Assembly: GCF_900116445.1 (NCBI RefSeq)
Contig: NZ_FPBH01000003.1
Location: 434,001 to 498,000, forward strand
DNA length: 64,000 bases
DNA from: Paraburkholderia aspalathi
GTDB lineage: Bacteria; Pseudomonadota; Gammaproteobacteria; Burkholderiales; Burkholderiaceae
Direction of reading: 5' to 3'
The notes under the pieces were generated by a model. The model was not told where the DNA came from and searched no databases. It worked only from the letters and a program-made list of their open reading frames with translations. A program made the position numbers and the translations under genes. Shown in pieces: positions 45,882 through 55,650 of this stretch. Within the stretch, counting starts at the first letter, position 1. Every line of letters begins with the position of its first letter.

Positions 45882-48575
45882 ATGAATAAAATCTACAAAT
45901 CGGTTTGGTGTGAGACGACGGGCTCGTGGGTCGCCGCGTCGGAGACGGCTCGCTCGAAAACGAAACGCGGGGCATCGCGGAAGTTGGTCATGGCGCAGGC
46001 TGTGCTGGCTGCGGCAACTTTGCTGGGCGGTGTGCCGGTGGCGCAGGCGGCTACGGTTTATTTCGCTGCCGGCTCGGTCATTCCAGGTGTGGATCCCGAT
46101 GCGACAGCCTCGGGACCGGGCTCGGTGGCGGCGGGCGTTGGATCGAGTGCATCGGGTTCGGGGTCCATCGCGATCGGTAACTGGGCAACGGCAACGAACA
46201 CGGCCGCGACCGCGATTGGGTTCAAGGCGGAAAGCCGGGGCGAAGGTGCATTCGCGGCCGGGATGACAGCTCTGGCCGACGCCGATTTCAGCACCGGCAT
46301 AGGCAACTATGCTAGCGCGACGGGCGTGGGCGCAACGGCGCTCGGCGCCAACGCGCTCGCGAATAGAAGCGGCGCGGTCGCCATTGGCCTTGACGCTAGC
46401 GCCTTCGCCGACGGCAGCGTTGCGCTCGGCCAAGGTTCGATCGCCGATCGTGCTAACACCGTCTCTGTCGGCGCAAGCGGCGCGGAACGTCAAATCACCA
46501 ACGTCGCAGCCGGCACCGAAGCAACGGATGCCGTCAACCTGAGCCAGTTGAATGCCGTTGCCGCCGACGCATCCCGCTATTTCAAGGCAGACGGCCTCAA
46601 TGACCGCTCGGATGACGCCACCGCAAGCGGCGACCACTCGGTTGCGATCGGCGCCTACGCCAACGCTTCCGGCGCTGAGTCATTGGCGCTCGGCACGTCT
46701 TCGCGGGCACAGGCAGACAACAGCACCGCCGTTGGCACCCTCGCGACGGCTGCGGGCGACAATTCGACGGCGCTCGGCTATCAGGCAAATGCCAGCTCCG
46801 CCAACTCGGTCGCGTTGGGCAACGGTTCGGTCGCCGATCGCGTCAACACCGTATCTGTCGGTTCAGTGGGCGCAGAACGCCAGATCACCAACGTCGCAGC
46901 CGGCACCGAAGCTACAGACGCCGTCAACTTGAGCCAACTGAATGCCGTTGCCGCTAACGCCTCGCGCTATTTCAAGGCAGGCGGCGCCAATGACGGCTCG
47001 GACGATGCCACCGCAAGCGGTGACCACTCAGTCGCGATCGGCGCCTACGCCAATGCTTCCGGCGACGCCTCTTTTGCAGCCGGCACGTCCTCCTGGGCAC
47101 AGGGAGACAACAGCACGGCTGTCGGCACGCTTACCACGGCAGCAGGCGACGGCTCGACGGCGCTCGGCTATAACGCTAGCGCCGTCGCGGCTAACTCGGT
47201 CGCACTGGGCCAAGGCTCGATCGCCGATCGTGCGAACACCGTCTCGGTCGGCGCAAGCGGCGCAGAACGTCAAATCACCAACGTTGCAGCCGGCACCGAA
47301 GCTACAGACGCCGTCAACCTGAGCCAGCTGAATGCCGCTGCCGCCGACGCATCGCGCTATTTCAAGGCAGGCGGTGCCAATGACGGCTCGGACGACGCCA
47401 CCGCAAACGGCGACCACTCGGTCGCGATCGGCGCCTACGCCAACGCTTCCGGCGACGCCTCTTTTGCAGCCGGCACCTCCTCGTGGGCACAGGGAGGCAA
47501 CAGCACGGCTGTCGGCACCCTCGCGACGGCTGCCGGCGACAATTCAACGGCGCTCGGCTATCAGGCCATTGCCAGCTCTGCCAACTCGGTCGCCCTCGGC
47601 AACGGCTCGATCTCCGATCGTGCCAACACCGTCTCCGTCGGTGCAAGCGGCGCAGAACGTCAAATCACCAACGTCGCAGCCGGTACCGCCGACACCGACG
47701 CCGTCAACGTTGCCCAGTTGAAGGAAGTTACGTCACAGACCGACGCCAGGCTCGACGGCGCCGTGATGTACGACAGGAACGCCGACGGCAGCGTCAACAA
47801 GAACAGCGTCACGCTCGGCGATGCAACAAGCGGCGGCACAGTGATCCATAACGTCGCCGACGGCGTGGACACAAACGACGCCGTCAACCTCGGCCAGTTG
47901 AACGCGGCCATCAACGGCGCGGTCAGCGACATCACGGTCAACACGGCCAATCCGTTCTACAGCGCGGAAGGCGACCGCGGGACAGAAGGCGCGCTGGCAA
48001 GCGGCGCGCACTCGGTCGCTTCGGGCGCGAACGCACAAGCGGCAGGCGCCAATACCGTGGCCATCGGCGCGAACTCCGTCGCAAGCGGCAACAACGCCAC
48101 CGCACTCGGCGCAGCAGCAAACGCCAGCGCGGACAACTCAGTGGCATTGGGTCAGGGCTCAGTCGCGGATCGGGCGAACACAGTATCGGTTGGCGCAGCG
48201 GGCCAGGAACGTCAGATCACCAACGTCGCAGCCGGCGTACAAGGCACGGACGCGGTCAACGTCAATCAACTACAGCAAAGCGTAAGCGGCGCGGTCGGCC
48301 AGGCAAACAGCTACACCGACGACCAGATCCGCTCGGCTCGCCGCGATTCGTACGGTGGCACGGCATCGGCGCTGGCCGCAGCAGGTTTGCCGCAGGCGGT
48401 CTTGCCGGGTCGCGGGATGGTGGCGATTGCGGGTGGCACGTATGGCGGCCAGTCGGCGATGGCCATCGGCGTTTCGCAACTGTCGGAAACCGGCAAGTGG
48501 GTCTACAAGGTGCAAGGGACGACCGACTCGCGTGGCCAGTTCGGTGCGTCGGTCGGCGCGGGCATGCACTGGTAA
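45882..48575 (+). CDS. Trimeric autotransporter adhesin (YadA-like)
   Basis: Surface adhesin, 897 residues. It starts with an extended signal peptide (ESPR: MNKIYKSVWCETTGSWVAAS), with cleavage after about residue 57. The passenger is made of left-handed parallel beta-roll head repeats (SxAIGxxAxA) and neck segments (ADRANTVSVG, RQITNVAAGTEATDAVNL). Three 130-residue modules lie at 179-568. A shorter stalk and the YadA anchor (about 825-897, ending GAGMHW) complete it. An ATTCCGGCGGAG stretch lies upstream. It is not next to secretion genes, as expected for a self-translocating protein. Confidence 0.93.
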   Translation: MNKIYKSVWCETTGSWVAASETARSKTKRGASRKLVMAQAVLAAATLLGGVPVAQAATVYFAAGSVIPGVDPDATASGPGSVAAGVGSSASGSGSIAIGNWATATNTAATAIGFKAESRGEGAFAAGMTALADADFSTGIGNYASATGVGATALGANALANRSGAVAIGLDASAFADGSVALGQGSIADRANTVSVGASGAERQITNVAAGTEATDAVNLSQLNAVAADASRYFKADGLNDRSDDATASGDHSVAIGAYANASGAESLALGTSSRAQADNSTAVGTLATAAGDNSTALGYQANASSANSVALGNGSVADRVNTVSVGSVGAERQITNVAAGTEATDAVNLSQLNAVAANASRYFKAGGANDGSDDATASGDHSVAIGAYANASGDASFAAGTSSWAQGDNSTAVGTLTTAAGDGSTALGYNASAVAANSVALGQGSIADRANTVSVGASGAERQITNVAAGTEATDAVNLSQLNAAAADASRYFKAGGANDGSDDATANGDHSVAIGAYANASGDASFAAGTSSWAQGGNSTAVGTLATAAGDNSTALGYQAIASSANSVALGNGSISDRANTVSVGASGAERQITNVAAGTADTDAVNVAQLKEVTSQTDARLDGAVMYDRNADGSVNKNSVTLGDATSGGTVIHNVADGVDTNDAVNLGQLNAAINGAVSDITVNTANPFYSAEGDRGTEGALASGAHSVASGANAQAAGANTVAIGANSVASGNNATALGAAANASADNSVALGQGSVADRANTVSVGAAGQERQITNVAAGVQGTDAVNVNQLQQSVSGAVGQANSYTDDQIRSARRDSYGGTASALAAAGLPQAVLPGRGMVAIAGGTYGGQSAMAIGVSQLSETGKWVYKVQGTTDSRGQFGASVGAGMHW
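46416..47585 (+). repeat. Three in-register 390-bp repeats in the adhesin gene
   Basis: Copies start at 46416, 46806 and 47196 (130 codons each, no length change), and a partial fourth continues to about 47715. Copies 2 and 3 share the segment encoding DASFAAGTSSWAQG, whereas copies 1 and 3 share AGDNSTALGYQA; the pattern is mosaic. Confidence 0.85.
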
Positions 48576-48843
48576 CAGCTCGGCGGAAAACGTGATTGGC
48601 TCGATCTGAATCAGTCACGCCGACGCCGATAGCATTGCCGTACTTAGCGAGCAGGCGCGGGCCCGCAAGAACTCGCGCCTTTTGCGCGTGACAACATTCT
48701 CAAAAGGAGTGGCGTCGCGCGTTTTTTTGCTCGACACCACGTGTAGAACCGCATCGGCTAACCCTGGACGAACGAAGCGGACAGTTGCGCCGCCCCACTT
48801 CCTGTGCCGCCAGGCGCCGCATCGGTCCCGCCCCAGCCATCGC

Positions 48844-51800
48844 TCAACGCTGCATCGACTCCCACACCTTATAGAGACGCTTCACCGACACCGGCATCGG
48901 CGTCCGCAACTCCTGCGCGAACAGCGAAATCCGCAATTCTTCGAGCAGCCAGCGGAATTCCGACAAGCGCGGATCCAGCACACCGCCGCGTTGTGCAAGC
49001 GCACGCTGGTAGTTCTGCAACAGCGGATGGAATTCGGCGAACTGCCGTGCGTCGCGCGCGGAGTCCGCCTTCAGCTTGTCGATGCGCAACGCAATGCCCT
49101 TCAGATAGCGCGGAAAGTGCGCCAACTGCGCGTACGACGTATCGACCACAAAACGCTTGCCGATCAGCCCATCCAGCTGGTTCTGCATATCCGCATGCGC
49201 GGCCGCGAACGACTTCGCCTGCACCAGTTTCTTCGTCACGGTCGCGTACTCGGTCAGTATCTGGCCGACGAGCCGGGCGATTTCCTGAGCCAACAAAGTC
49301 AACCGGCTGCGGCCTTCGTCGCGGCGTGTATGGAAACTGACGTCATCGGCTGGCAGCGGGTCTTGCAGGCACGCGCGATCAAGCGCGGTGTCGATCAGTT
49401 GATCGCGCAGTTCCTCCTGCGTGCCACGCGGCATGAACTGCATCGCCATTTCGCGCAAACCCGGCAGATTTTTCTCCAGATACTTGATCGGCTCTTTCAG
49501 TTGCAACGCGAACAAACGCCGCAGCCCTGCACGATGAATGCGCGCGGCTTCGTCGGGTGAATCGAACACTTCGACGTCACAGTGCGTGCCGCGATCCACC
49601 AACGCCGGATAACCGAACAAGGTCTGCCCGCCACGGCGAATTTCCAGCAACTCGGGGAGCTTGCCAAAATTCCACGTCGTCAGCTTTTCGTACAACGCGG
49701 TGCCGGCTGCGCCTTCTTGCGGCGCAGTTTGCGGACCTGGCGCAGTAGTGCCCTTACCTCGCGAAACCGCACCGCTTGCCGCGCCGGCTGCTCCGCCCGC
49801 TTGCGCGCCAACAGCCACGCCGCCACCGCCTCCGGCATCCGCCAACGCCACCCCAGCCGCACCCGACGCGATCTTCTGGAAGTGCTGCTGCGCCTGACCG
49901 CCAAGCTCGGCACGCAGTTGCGACATATTCCGGCCCATCGCAAGCTGCCGCCCGTGCTCGTCGACGACCTTGAAGTTCATGAACAGATGCGGCGTCAGCG
50001 TCTCGAGCTTGAAGTCCGATTGCTTCATCGCGACCTGAGTCTGCTCGCGAACATCGGCGATCAAGGTCTCAAGCAAACCGCCCGCGCCGAAGCGCGGACC
50101 ACTATGCCGTTCGACGAAACCCGCCGCGAACTCAGGCAGCGGCACGCAATGGCGCCGCAGCTTCTGCGGTAACGATTTCAGCAGAAGTTGCGTCTTCTCT
50201 TTCAGCATGCCGGGCACGAGCCATTCGCAGCGCCGCGCATCGACCTGATTCAGCGCATACAGCGGCACGGCGAGCGTCACACCGTCGCGCGGCGAACCGG
50301 GCTCGAAGTGATACGTGAGCGCCATCTCGACGCCCGCCATCGTCATCCGCTTCGGGAACAGATCGGTCGTGACGCCGGCAGCTTCGTGCCGCATCAGATC
50401 GTCGCGCGACAGGTACAGCAGACGCAGCTTATCTTCCGGCTGACCGCTCTTCTTCACCTCGTCGCGATACCAGCGCTCGAACGACGCGCCCGTATAGATG
50501 CCTTTCGGCAGCGCCTGATCGTAGAAGCCGAAAATCAGCTCGTCGTCGACCAGCACGTCCTGGCGGCGCGACTTGTGTTCGAGCTGCTCGATATCGGCGA
50601 GCAGCTTGCGGTTGTGCGCGAAGAACGCAAGCTTCGTATCGAACTCGCCTTCCACCAACGCGCCGCGAATGAACAGCTCGCGCGCCCGCGCCGGGTCCTG
50701 TTTGCCGAAGCTCACGCGCCGCCGGTGGTAGATCGGCAGACCGTACAGCACCGCGCGCTCGAACGCCGACACCTGTGCCGCGCGCTTTTCCCAATGCGGC
50801 TCGGACAACGATTTCTTCAGCAAATGCTCGCCGATCTTTTCGATCCATTCCGGCTCGATCTTCGCGATGCAGCGTGCGTACAGACGGCTCGTCTCGACCA
50901 GTTCAGCGGCCATCACCCACTTACCGGCCTTCTTCACCAGCGCCGAGCCCGGCCAGAGATAGAACTTGATGCTGCGCGCGCCGAGGAAATACGGCTCGTC
51001 GTCGGCTTTCAGACCGATGTTGCCAAGCAGGCCGGTCAGCAACGCGAGGTGAATCTGCTCGAAAGTCGCTTCGGCTTCGTTCAGACGCCAACCGTGCTCG
51101 CGCACCACGGTCAGCAGTTGCGAGTGCACGTCGCGCCATTCGCGCAGACGCAGTTGCGACAGGAAGTTCTTGCGGCACTCGTCCTGCAATTGCCGGTTCG
51201 ACTTCTTGTGCGCAATCGCTTCTTCGAACCAGTTCCAGATCTTCAGCCATTGCAGGAACTCGGAACGCTCGTCAGCGAAGCGGCGGTGCGCCTGGTCGGC
51301 TTGCTCCTGCGCCTCGATCGGCCGGTCACGCGGGTCCTGCACAGACAAGGCGCTGGCGATGATCAGCACTTCCTTCAATGCCTGCTGATCGCGCGCGGCG
51401 AGAATCATCCGGCCGACGCGCGGGTCGAGCGGCAAGCGCGCGAGTTCGCGGCCGAGCGGCGTGAGCTGGTTGTCGTCGTCGACGGCGCCCAGTTCGTTGA
51501 GCAGTTGATAGCCGTCGGCGATCGCGCGGCCCGGCGGCGGCTCGATGAACGGAAAGGTTTCGATCGCCGTCAGATGCAGCGACTTCATCCGCAAAATCAC
51601 CGACGCCAGCGACGAACGCAAAATCTCCGGGTCGGTGAAACGCACGCGACCCTGATAGTCGCTTTCCTCGTACAGACGAATACAGATGCCATCCGCGACG
51701 CGGCCGCAACGCCCTGCCCGCTGATTCGCGGCGGCCTGCGAGATCGACTCGACCTGCAACTGCTCGACCTTGTTGCGATACGAGTAGCGCTTCACACGCG

Positions 51801-53352
51801 CGAGTCCCGTATCGACCACATAGCGAATGCCGGGCACTGTCAGCGAAGTTTCGGCGACGTTAGTGGCCAGAACGATGCGGCGCGCGTTCGAGGTGCGGAA
51901 CACGCGTTCCTGCTCGGCCGCGGACAAACGCGCGAACAGCGGCAGAATTTCCGTGTGCGGCGGATGATGCTTGCGCAGCGCTTCGGCGGCATCGCGAATC
52001 TCGCGCTCGCCGGGCAGGAACACCAGCACATCGCCGGGGCCTTCGCGGCACAGTTCGTCGACCGCATCGACGATCGCTTCCATCAGATCGCGATCCGTTT
52101 CGCGCTGCGTCTTCGGCCTGTCACGCGATTCACGCGACGCGGAAGAAGAACCCTCCGCCGCCTTCACCGCCGGGCTGTCCTCTGCGACCGGCCGATAGCG
52201 CACCTCGACCGGATACAAACGCCCGCTCACTTCGATCACCGGCGCTGGCTTGTCGTCGCGGCCGAAATGGCGCGCGAAGCGGTCCGCGTCGATCGTCGCC
52301 GACGTCACGATCAGCTTCAGATCGGGCCGCTTGACGAGGATTTCCTTCAGATAGCCGAGCAGAAAATCGATGTTCAGGCTGCGCTCGTGCGCTTCGTCGA
52401 TGATCAGCGTGTCGTAGGCGTTGAGCAGCGGATCGGTCTGCGTTTCGGCGAGCAGAATACCGTCGGTCATCAACTTGACCGACGCGCCCGGCGACAGATT
52501 GTCGGTAAACCGCACTTTGTAGCCGACCACTTCGCCAAACGGCGTGCCGAGTTCTTCGGCGATGCGGCGGCCCGTTGCCGATGCCGCAATCCGGCGCGGC
52601 TGCGTGTGGCCGATCAGACCGGAGCCACCCGCGCCGAGGCCGCGCCCGAGTTCGAGGCAGATTTTCGGTAGCTGTGTTGTCTTACCCGAGCCGGTCTCAC
52701 CGCAGACGATCACGACCTGATTCTGTGCGATGGCCCGCGCGATCTCCTCGCGGCGGCCGGACACTGGCAGCGCTTCGGGAAACGTAATCGGCGGAATCTG
52801 ATTCGGCTCGACGACGCGCTGAACGCGCGGCGGACGGGGCTCGCGACGCGGCTGCCCGTTTTGCGCATTGCCTGCTTGCGGCGATTTTTGCGCGGGCGCA
52901 CCGCTTTGCTGATTGGCACGCCCATCGCCACGCTTCGGCTGATTTGGAGTCCGCGCGTTTTCGGACTGCGCGCGCCGTTCATCGCCCTGCTGCTGGCGTT
53001 CGCCGCGAGGCGCGTTCTGCGCGCGTCCATCGTCGCGGCGCGCGGGCTTCTCCACGCCGCCGGAAGTCGGCTGACTGAGCGCAGCGTCGCCCGGTGGCGC
53101 GTGCTTCTGCCCCTTATGAGCGGCTTTCGGCGCCTGCGCGCCCGCTTCGCGGCGCGCCTCTTGCGGCGGATTATTTTTCTGTGCGGACACGCGCGCGTCA
53201 TCCGCCGAGCGCAGGGACTCACGCGCGGCGGGTGGCGTGTTGCGGTTAGCGTCCTGCGCATCGCGGCGGCGGGCGTCGCCGGGCTTCGCCCGATCGGCGG
53301 CCGGCGTCACATTCTCGTTCGCCGTAGCGGGACTTTTGGGTACATTCGACAT
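48844..53352 (-). CDS. hrpA: ATP-dependent RNA helicase HrpA
   Basis: DEAH/RHA helicase family, 1502 residues against about 1300 in E. coli. The first 180 or so residues are a Gln/Arg/Ala/Pro low-complexity region. Walker A GETGSGKTT starts at residue 218 and DEAH is at 318-321; QRAGRCGR follows (motif VI). The C-terminal HrpA domains are interrupted by a Gly/Ala-rich insert (about 1195-1240). The exact role in RNA or ribosome metabolism is not shown by the sequence. It is divergent from argA with only 23 bp between the starts. Confidence 0.93.
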   Translation of the reverse strand: MSNVPKSPATANENVTPAADRAKPGDARRRDAQDANRNTPPAARESLRSADDARVSAQKNNPPQEARREAGAQAPKAAHKGQKHAPPGDAALSQPTSGGVEKPARRDDGRAQNAPRGERQQQGDERRAQSENARTPNQPKRGDGRANQQSGAPAQKSPQAGNAQNGQPRREPRPPRVQRVVEPNQIPPITFPEALPVSGRREEIARAIAQNQVVIVCGETGSGKTTQLPKICLELGRGLGAGGSGLIGHTQPRRIAASATGRRIAEELGTPFGEVVGYKVRFTDNLSPGASVKLMTDGILLAETQTDPLLNAYDTLIIDEAHERSLNIDFLLGYLKEILVKRPDLKLIVTSATIDADRFARHFGRDDKPAPVIEVSGRLYPVEVRYRPVAEDSPAVKAAEGSSSASRESRDRPKTQRETDRDLMEAIVDAVDELCREGPGDVLVFLPGEREIRDAAEALRKHHPPHTEILPLFARLSAAEQERVFRTSNARRIVLATNVAETSLTVPGIRYVVDTGLARVKRYSYRNKVEQLQVESISQAAANQRAGRCGRVADGICIRLYEESDYQGRVRFTDPEILRSSLASVILRMKSLHLTAIETFPFIEPPPGRAIADGYQLLNELGAVDDDNQLTPLGRELARLPLDPRVGRMILAARDQQALKEVLIIASALSVQDPRDRPIEAQEQADQAHRRFADERSEFLQWLKIWNWFEEAIAHKKSNRQLQDECRKNFLSQLRLREWRDVHSQLLTVVREHGWRLNEAEATFEQIHLALLTGLLGNIGLKADDEPYFLGARSIKFYLWPGSALVKKAGKWVMAAELVETSRLYARCIAKIEPEWIEKIGEHLLKKSLSEPHWEKRAAQVSAFERAVLYGLPIYHRRRVSFGKQDPARARELFIRGALVEGEFDTKLAFFAHNRKLLADIEQLEHKSRRQDVLVDDELIFGFYDQALPKGIYTGASFERWYRDEVKKSGQPEDKLRLLYLSRDDLMRHEAAGVTTDLFPKRMTMAGVEMALTYHFEPGSPRDGVTLAVPLYALNQVDARRCEWLVPGMLKEKTQLLLKSLPQKLRRHCVPLPEFAAGFVERHSGPRFGAGGLLETLIADVREQTQVAMKQSDFKLETLTPHLFMNFKVVDEHGRQLAMGRNMSQLRAELGGQAQQHFQKIASGAAGVALADAGGGGGVAVGAQAGGAAGAASGAVSRGKGTTAPGPQTAPQEGAAGTALYEKLTTWNFGKLPELLEIRRGGQTLFGYPALVDRGTHCDVEVFDSPDEAARIHRAGLRRLFALQLKEPIKYLEKNLPGLREMAMQFMPRGTQEELRDQLIDTALDRACLQDPLPADDVSFHTRRDEGRSRLTLLAQEIARLVGQILTEYATVTKKLVQAKSFAAAHADMQNQLDGLIGKRFVVDTSYAQLAHFPRYLKGIALRIDKLKADSARDARQFAEFHPLLQNYQRALAQRGGVLDPRLSEFRWLLEELRISLFAQELRTPMPVSVKRLYKVWESMQR

Positions 53353-53362
53353 GGGGGCGCAT

Positions 53363-53368
53363 TATAAT
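53363..53368 (+). promoter_or_regulatory. argA -10 element with almost no leader
   Basis: A perfect TATAAT ends only seven bases before the argA ATG. Transcription would begin at or very near the A of the ATG. The -35 is weak. Confidence 0.45.
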
Positions 53369-53375
53369 CCCCGGC

Positions 53376-54764
53376 ATGAATTCCCAAACCGACCTCGTCC
53401 CCGCGCCCGCGAGCGTTCCGGCCCCCGCCGGAGCAACGGAAGACCTCGCACAGCACGCGCAATTCGTCGACTGGATGCGCTCAGTCGCCCCTTACATCCA
53501 TGCGTTCCGTAACAAGACGTTCGTCGTCGGTTTCGGCGGCGAGGTGGTGCATCAGGGGCTCCTGAATGCGCTCGTGTCCGACATCGCGCTGCTGCAGGCC
53601 ATGGGCATCCAGATCGTGCTGGTGCATGGCTCGCGACCGCAGGTCGAAGAGCAGATGAGCCTGCACGGCGTGGAATCCGAGTTTTCGCACGGCATGCGCA
53701 TTACCGATGCACGCGCGTTGGAGTCCGCGAAAGAAGCGGCCGGCGAAGTGCGTCTGGATATCGAGGCGGCGATCAGCCAGGGCTTGCCGAACACGCCGAT
53801 GGCGCACGCGCACATCAGCGTGGTGTCGGGCAACTTCGTGACGGCGCGCCCGGTCGGCATTCTGGACGGCGTCGATTTCGCCCACACGGGCGTAGTGCGC
53901 AAGATCGACGCGGATTCGATCCGCCATTCGCTCGCGAGCCGCAAGCTGGTGCTGCTCTCGCCGCTCGGCTTCTCGCCCACCGGCGAGGCATTCAATCTGT
54001 CGATGGAAGACGTCGCCTCGGCGGCGGCGATCGCCCTGCGCGCCGACAAGATCGTGTTCCTGACCGAGACCCCGGGCCTGATGGAGACCGGCGAAGACGG
54101 ACCGGTGCTGGTTCGCGAACTGTCGCTCGACGACGCCTACAAGCTGCATGAAAGCGGCGAGGTCACCGGCGACGCGGGCTTCTATCTGAAACATTCGATC
54201 CGCGCCTGCCGCGGCGGCGTGGCGCGGGCACACATCATCCCCTACGCGCTCGACGGCAGCCTGCTGCTCGAACTGTTCCTGCACGATGGCGTGGGCACGA
54301 TGATCTCGTACGAGAACCTCGAAAGCCTGCGCGAAGCCACGCCGGACGACGTCGGCGGCATTCTCTCGCTGATCGAGCCGCTCGAATCCGACGGCACGCT
54401 GGTGCGGCGCGGCCGCCACCAGATCGAACGCGACATCGACCATTTCTCGGTGATCGAGCACGATGGCGTGCTGTTCGGCTGTGCGGCGCTGTATCCGTAC
54501 CCGCAGGAGCGCATCGGCGAAATGGCCTGCCTCACGGTCGCGCCTGAAGCGCAAGGCACCGGCGACGGCGAGCGCCTGCTCAAACGCATCGAACAACGCG
54601 CCCGGGCACGCGGCCTCACGCGGATTTTCGTGCTCACTACGCGTACCGAACACTGGTTCCTCAAGCGCGGCTTCGTCAAGGTCACGGTCGACGACCTGCC
54701 GGAAGACCGCCGCCGACTCTATAACTGGCAGCGCAAGTCGCTCGTGCTGATGAAACAGCTCTGA
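53376..54764 (+). CDS. argA: N-acetylglutamate synthase ArgA
   Basis: First step of arginine biosynthesis: glutamate plus acetyl-CoA to N-acetylglutamate. 462 residues: an amino-acid-kinase domain (about 40-310, with FVVGFGGEVVHQGLLNALVSDIALL and VHGSRPQ) and a C-terminal GNAT acetyltransferase domain (about 315-455, CLTVAPEAQGTGDGERLLKRIE). The 23-bp gap to hrpA leaves no room for a normal leader. There is no recognisable Shine-Dalgarno. Confidence 0.93.
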   Translation: MNSQTDLVPAPASVPAPAGATEDLAQHAQFVDWMRSVAPYIHAFRNKTFVVGFGGEVVHQGLLNALVSDIALLQAMGIQIVLVHGSRPQVEEQMSLHGVESEFSHGMRITDARALESAKEAAGEVRLDIEAAISQGLPNTPMAHAHISVVSGNFVTARPVGILDGVDFAHTGVVRKIDADSIRHSLASRKLVLLSPLGFSPTGEAFNLSMEDVASAAAIALRADKIVFLTETPGLMETGEDGPVLVRELSLDDAYKLHESGEVTGDAGFYLKHSIRACRGGVARAHIIPYALDGSLLLELFLHDGVGTMISYENLESLREATPDDVGGILSLIEPLESDGTLVRRGRHQIERDIDHFSVIEHDGVLFGCAALYPYPQERIGEMACLTVAPEAQGTGDGERLLKRIEQRARARGLTRIFVLTTRTEHWFLKRGFVKVTVDDLPEDRRRLYNWQRKSLVLMKQL

Positions 54765-54818
54765 GCGTCCCCATATAAAGCGACTGCCCGCCCCACATCG
54801 ATATAGGAGAAGCACAGC

Positions 54819-55094
54819 ATGACTCGTACGGTTCAATGCGCGAAGCTCGGCAAGGAAGCCGAAGGCCTCGATTTCCCGCCGCTGCCGGGCGAACTTGGCA
54901 AGCGGATCTACGAAAGCATTTCGAAGGAAGCCTGGCAGGCCTGGTTGAAGCAGCAAACCATGCTGATCAACGAAAACCGCCTGAACATGGCCGATCCGCG
55001 CGCACGCCAGTATCTGATGAAGCAGACCGAAAAGTTCTTCTTTGGCGAAGGCGCGGATACGGCGCAGGGCTACGTGCCGCCGGCAGCCGAGTAA
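54819..55094 (+). CDS. yggX: Fe(2+)-trafficking / oxidative damage protection protein YggX
   Basis: 91-residue cytoplasmic protein; the family protects Fe-S proteins from oxidative damage. The sequence has the family pattern: [28 protein letters not shown] near the start (quoted in part: [13 protein letters not shown]), [20 protein letters not shown], and KFFFG near the end. GGAG precedes the ATG. It follows argA by 54 bp, probably on the same transcript, and is followed by a strong terminator. Confidence 0.95.
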   Translation: MTRTVQCAKLGKEAEGLDFPPLPGELGKRIYESISKEAWQAWLKQQTMLINENRLNMADPRARQYLMKQTEKFFFGEGADTAQGYVPPAAE

Positions 55095-55137
55095 GCGCTT
55101 TTCTGAGCTACAAGCCAGAATTGGCGACCAGCCTGAC

Positions 55138-55169
55138 AAAAAATCCGCGCCGCGAGCGCGGATTTTTTT
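55138..55169. terminator. Terminator after yggX
   Basis: A6, TCCGCGC stem with a CGCGA loop and its complement, then T7. Confidence 0.9.
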
Positions 55170-55348
55170 CGCCTGTCTGGCCGCGAATTTCGTCGCGCAT
55201 TTCGCCACTTTCAAGCCTTGGAAAAATTCACTAACCGGACCATTTCCGGCCACTTTTAAGCCTCTTTTCCATACCGCCACAATCCGCCGAATCCCCCGCC
55301 ACGCAAGGGATTGAGCGCCCTCCCCGGGCTGTCGGCCGAATCCCAGGT

Positions 55349-55378
55349 TTGCACGATCGTCCGTCATCGTGCTATCAT
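55349..55378 (+). promoter_or_regulatory. Promoter upstream of proP, extended -10 type
   Basis: TTGCAC (55349-55354), an 18-bp spacer and TATCAT (55373-55378), with TG one base before the -10 (extended -10). The transcript would begin near 55385, leaving a leader of about 410 nt before the chosen proP start. Confidence 0.55.
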
Positions 55379-55512
55379 GTGCACCGTTCCAACAGCAATT
55401 TACCTTCATTCACATTCAGTTCACACTTGGCATGCAGTGCGTACCAAGGGCCGGATTGAATAGTTTTTATACAAGAAGGCTTGTCGGTCGTTTCCCCGCT
55501 TGAGCTCGCACT

Positions 55513-55650
55513 ATGAGCGGCGATCCAGCACCGGCCTTTTTCGTTTCGAGCCTTTCAGCGGCGCATGGGCCAGCTTTCAGCCACCCCAGCGTCCTCATGC
55601 ATCTGCCCCCCTTCCACGGCCACGCAGATGCAACAGTCAGCACAATCTAG
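55513..55650 (+). CDS. Possible small leader ORF upstream of proP
   Basis: A 45-codon frame from ATG 55513 to TAG 55648-55650. The product is His- and Pro-rich and includes LMHLPPFHGHADATVSTI. Ribosome-site strength is modest (GAG about eight bases upstream). I do not recognise it. If translated it could act as a leader peptide or uORF; its validity needs conservation data. Confidence 0.35.
   Translation: MSGDPAPAFFVSSLSAAHGPAFSHPSVLMHLPPFHGHADATVSTI

Noticed and set aside
45624..46637. A 337-codon frame on the minus strand across the adhesin gene start
   Set aside because: It is a reverse-strand shadow of the repetitive, GC-rich adhesin reading frame, with arginine-rich and cysteine-rich composition, no ribosome site and no recognisable domain.
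46416..47715. Regular repeats that might suggest a CRISPR array
   Set aside because: The period is 390 bp, the repeats are in frame and encode YadA-type head and neck segments; no short direct repeats with unique spacers and no cas genes.
50188..52671. An 827-codon frame on the plus strand opposite hrpA
   Set aside because: Antisense to the conserved helicase core (Walker A, DEAH, motif VI); no domain is seen in it.
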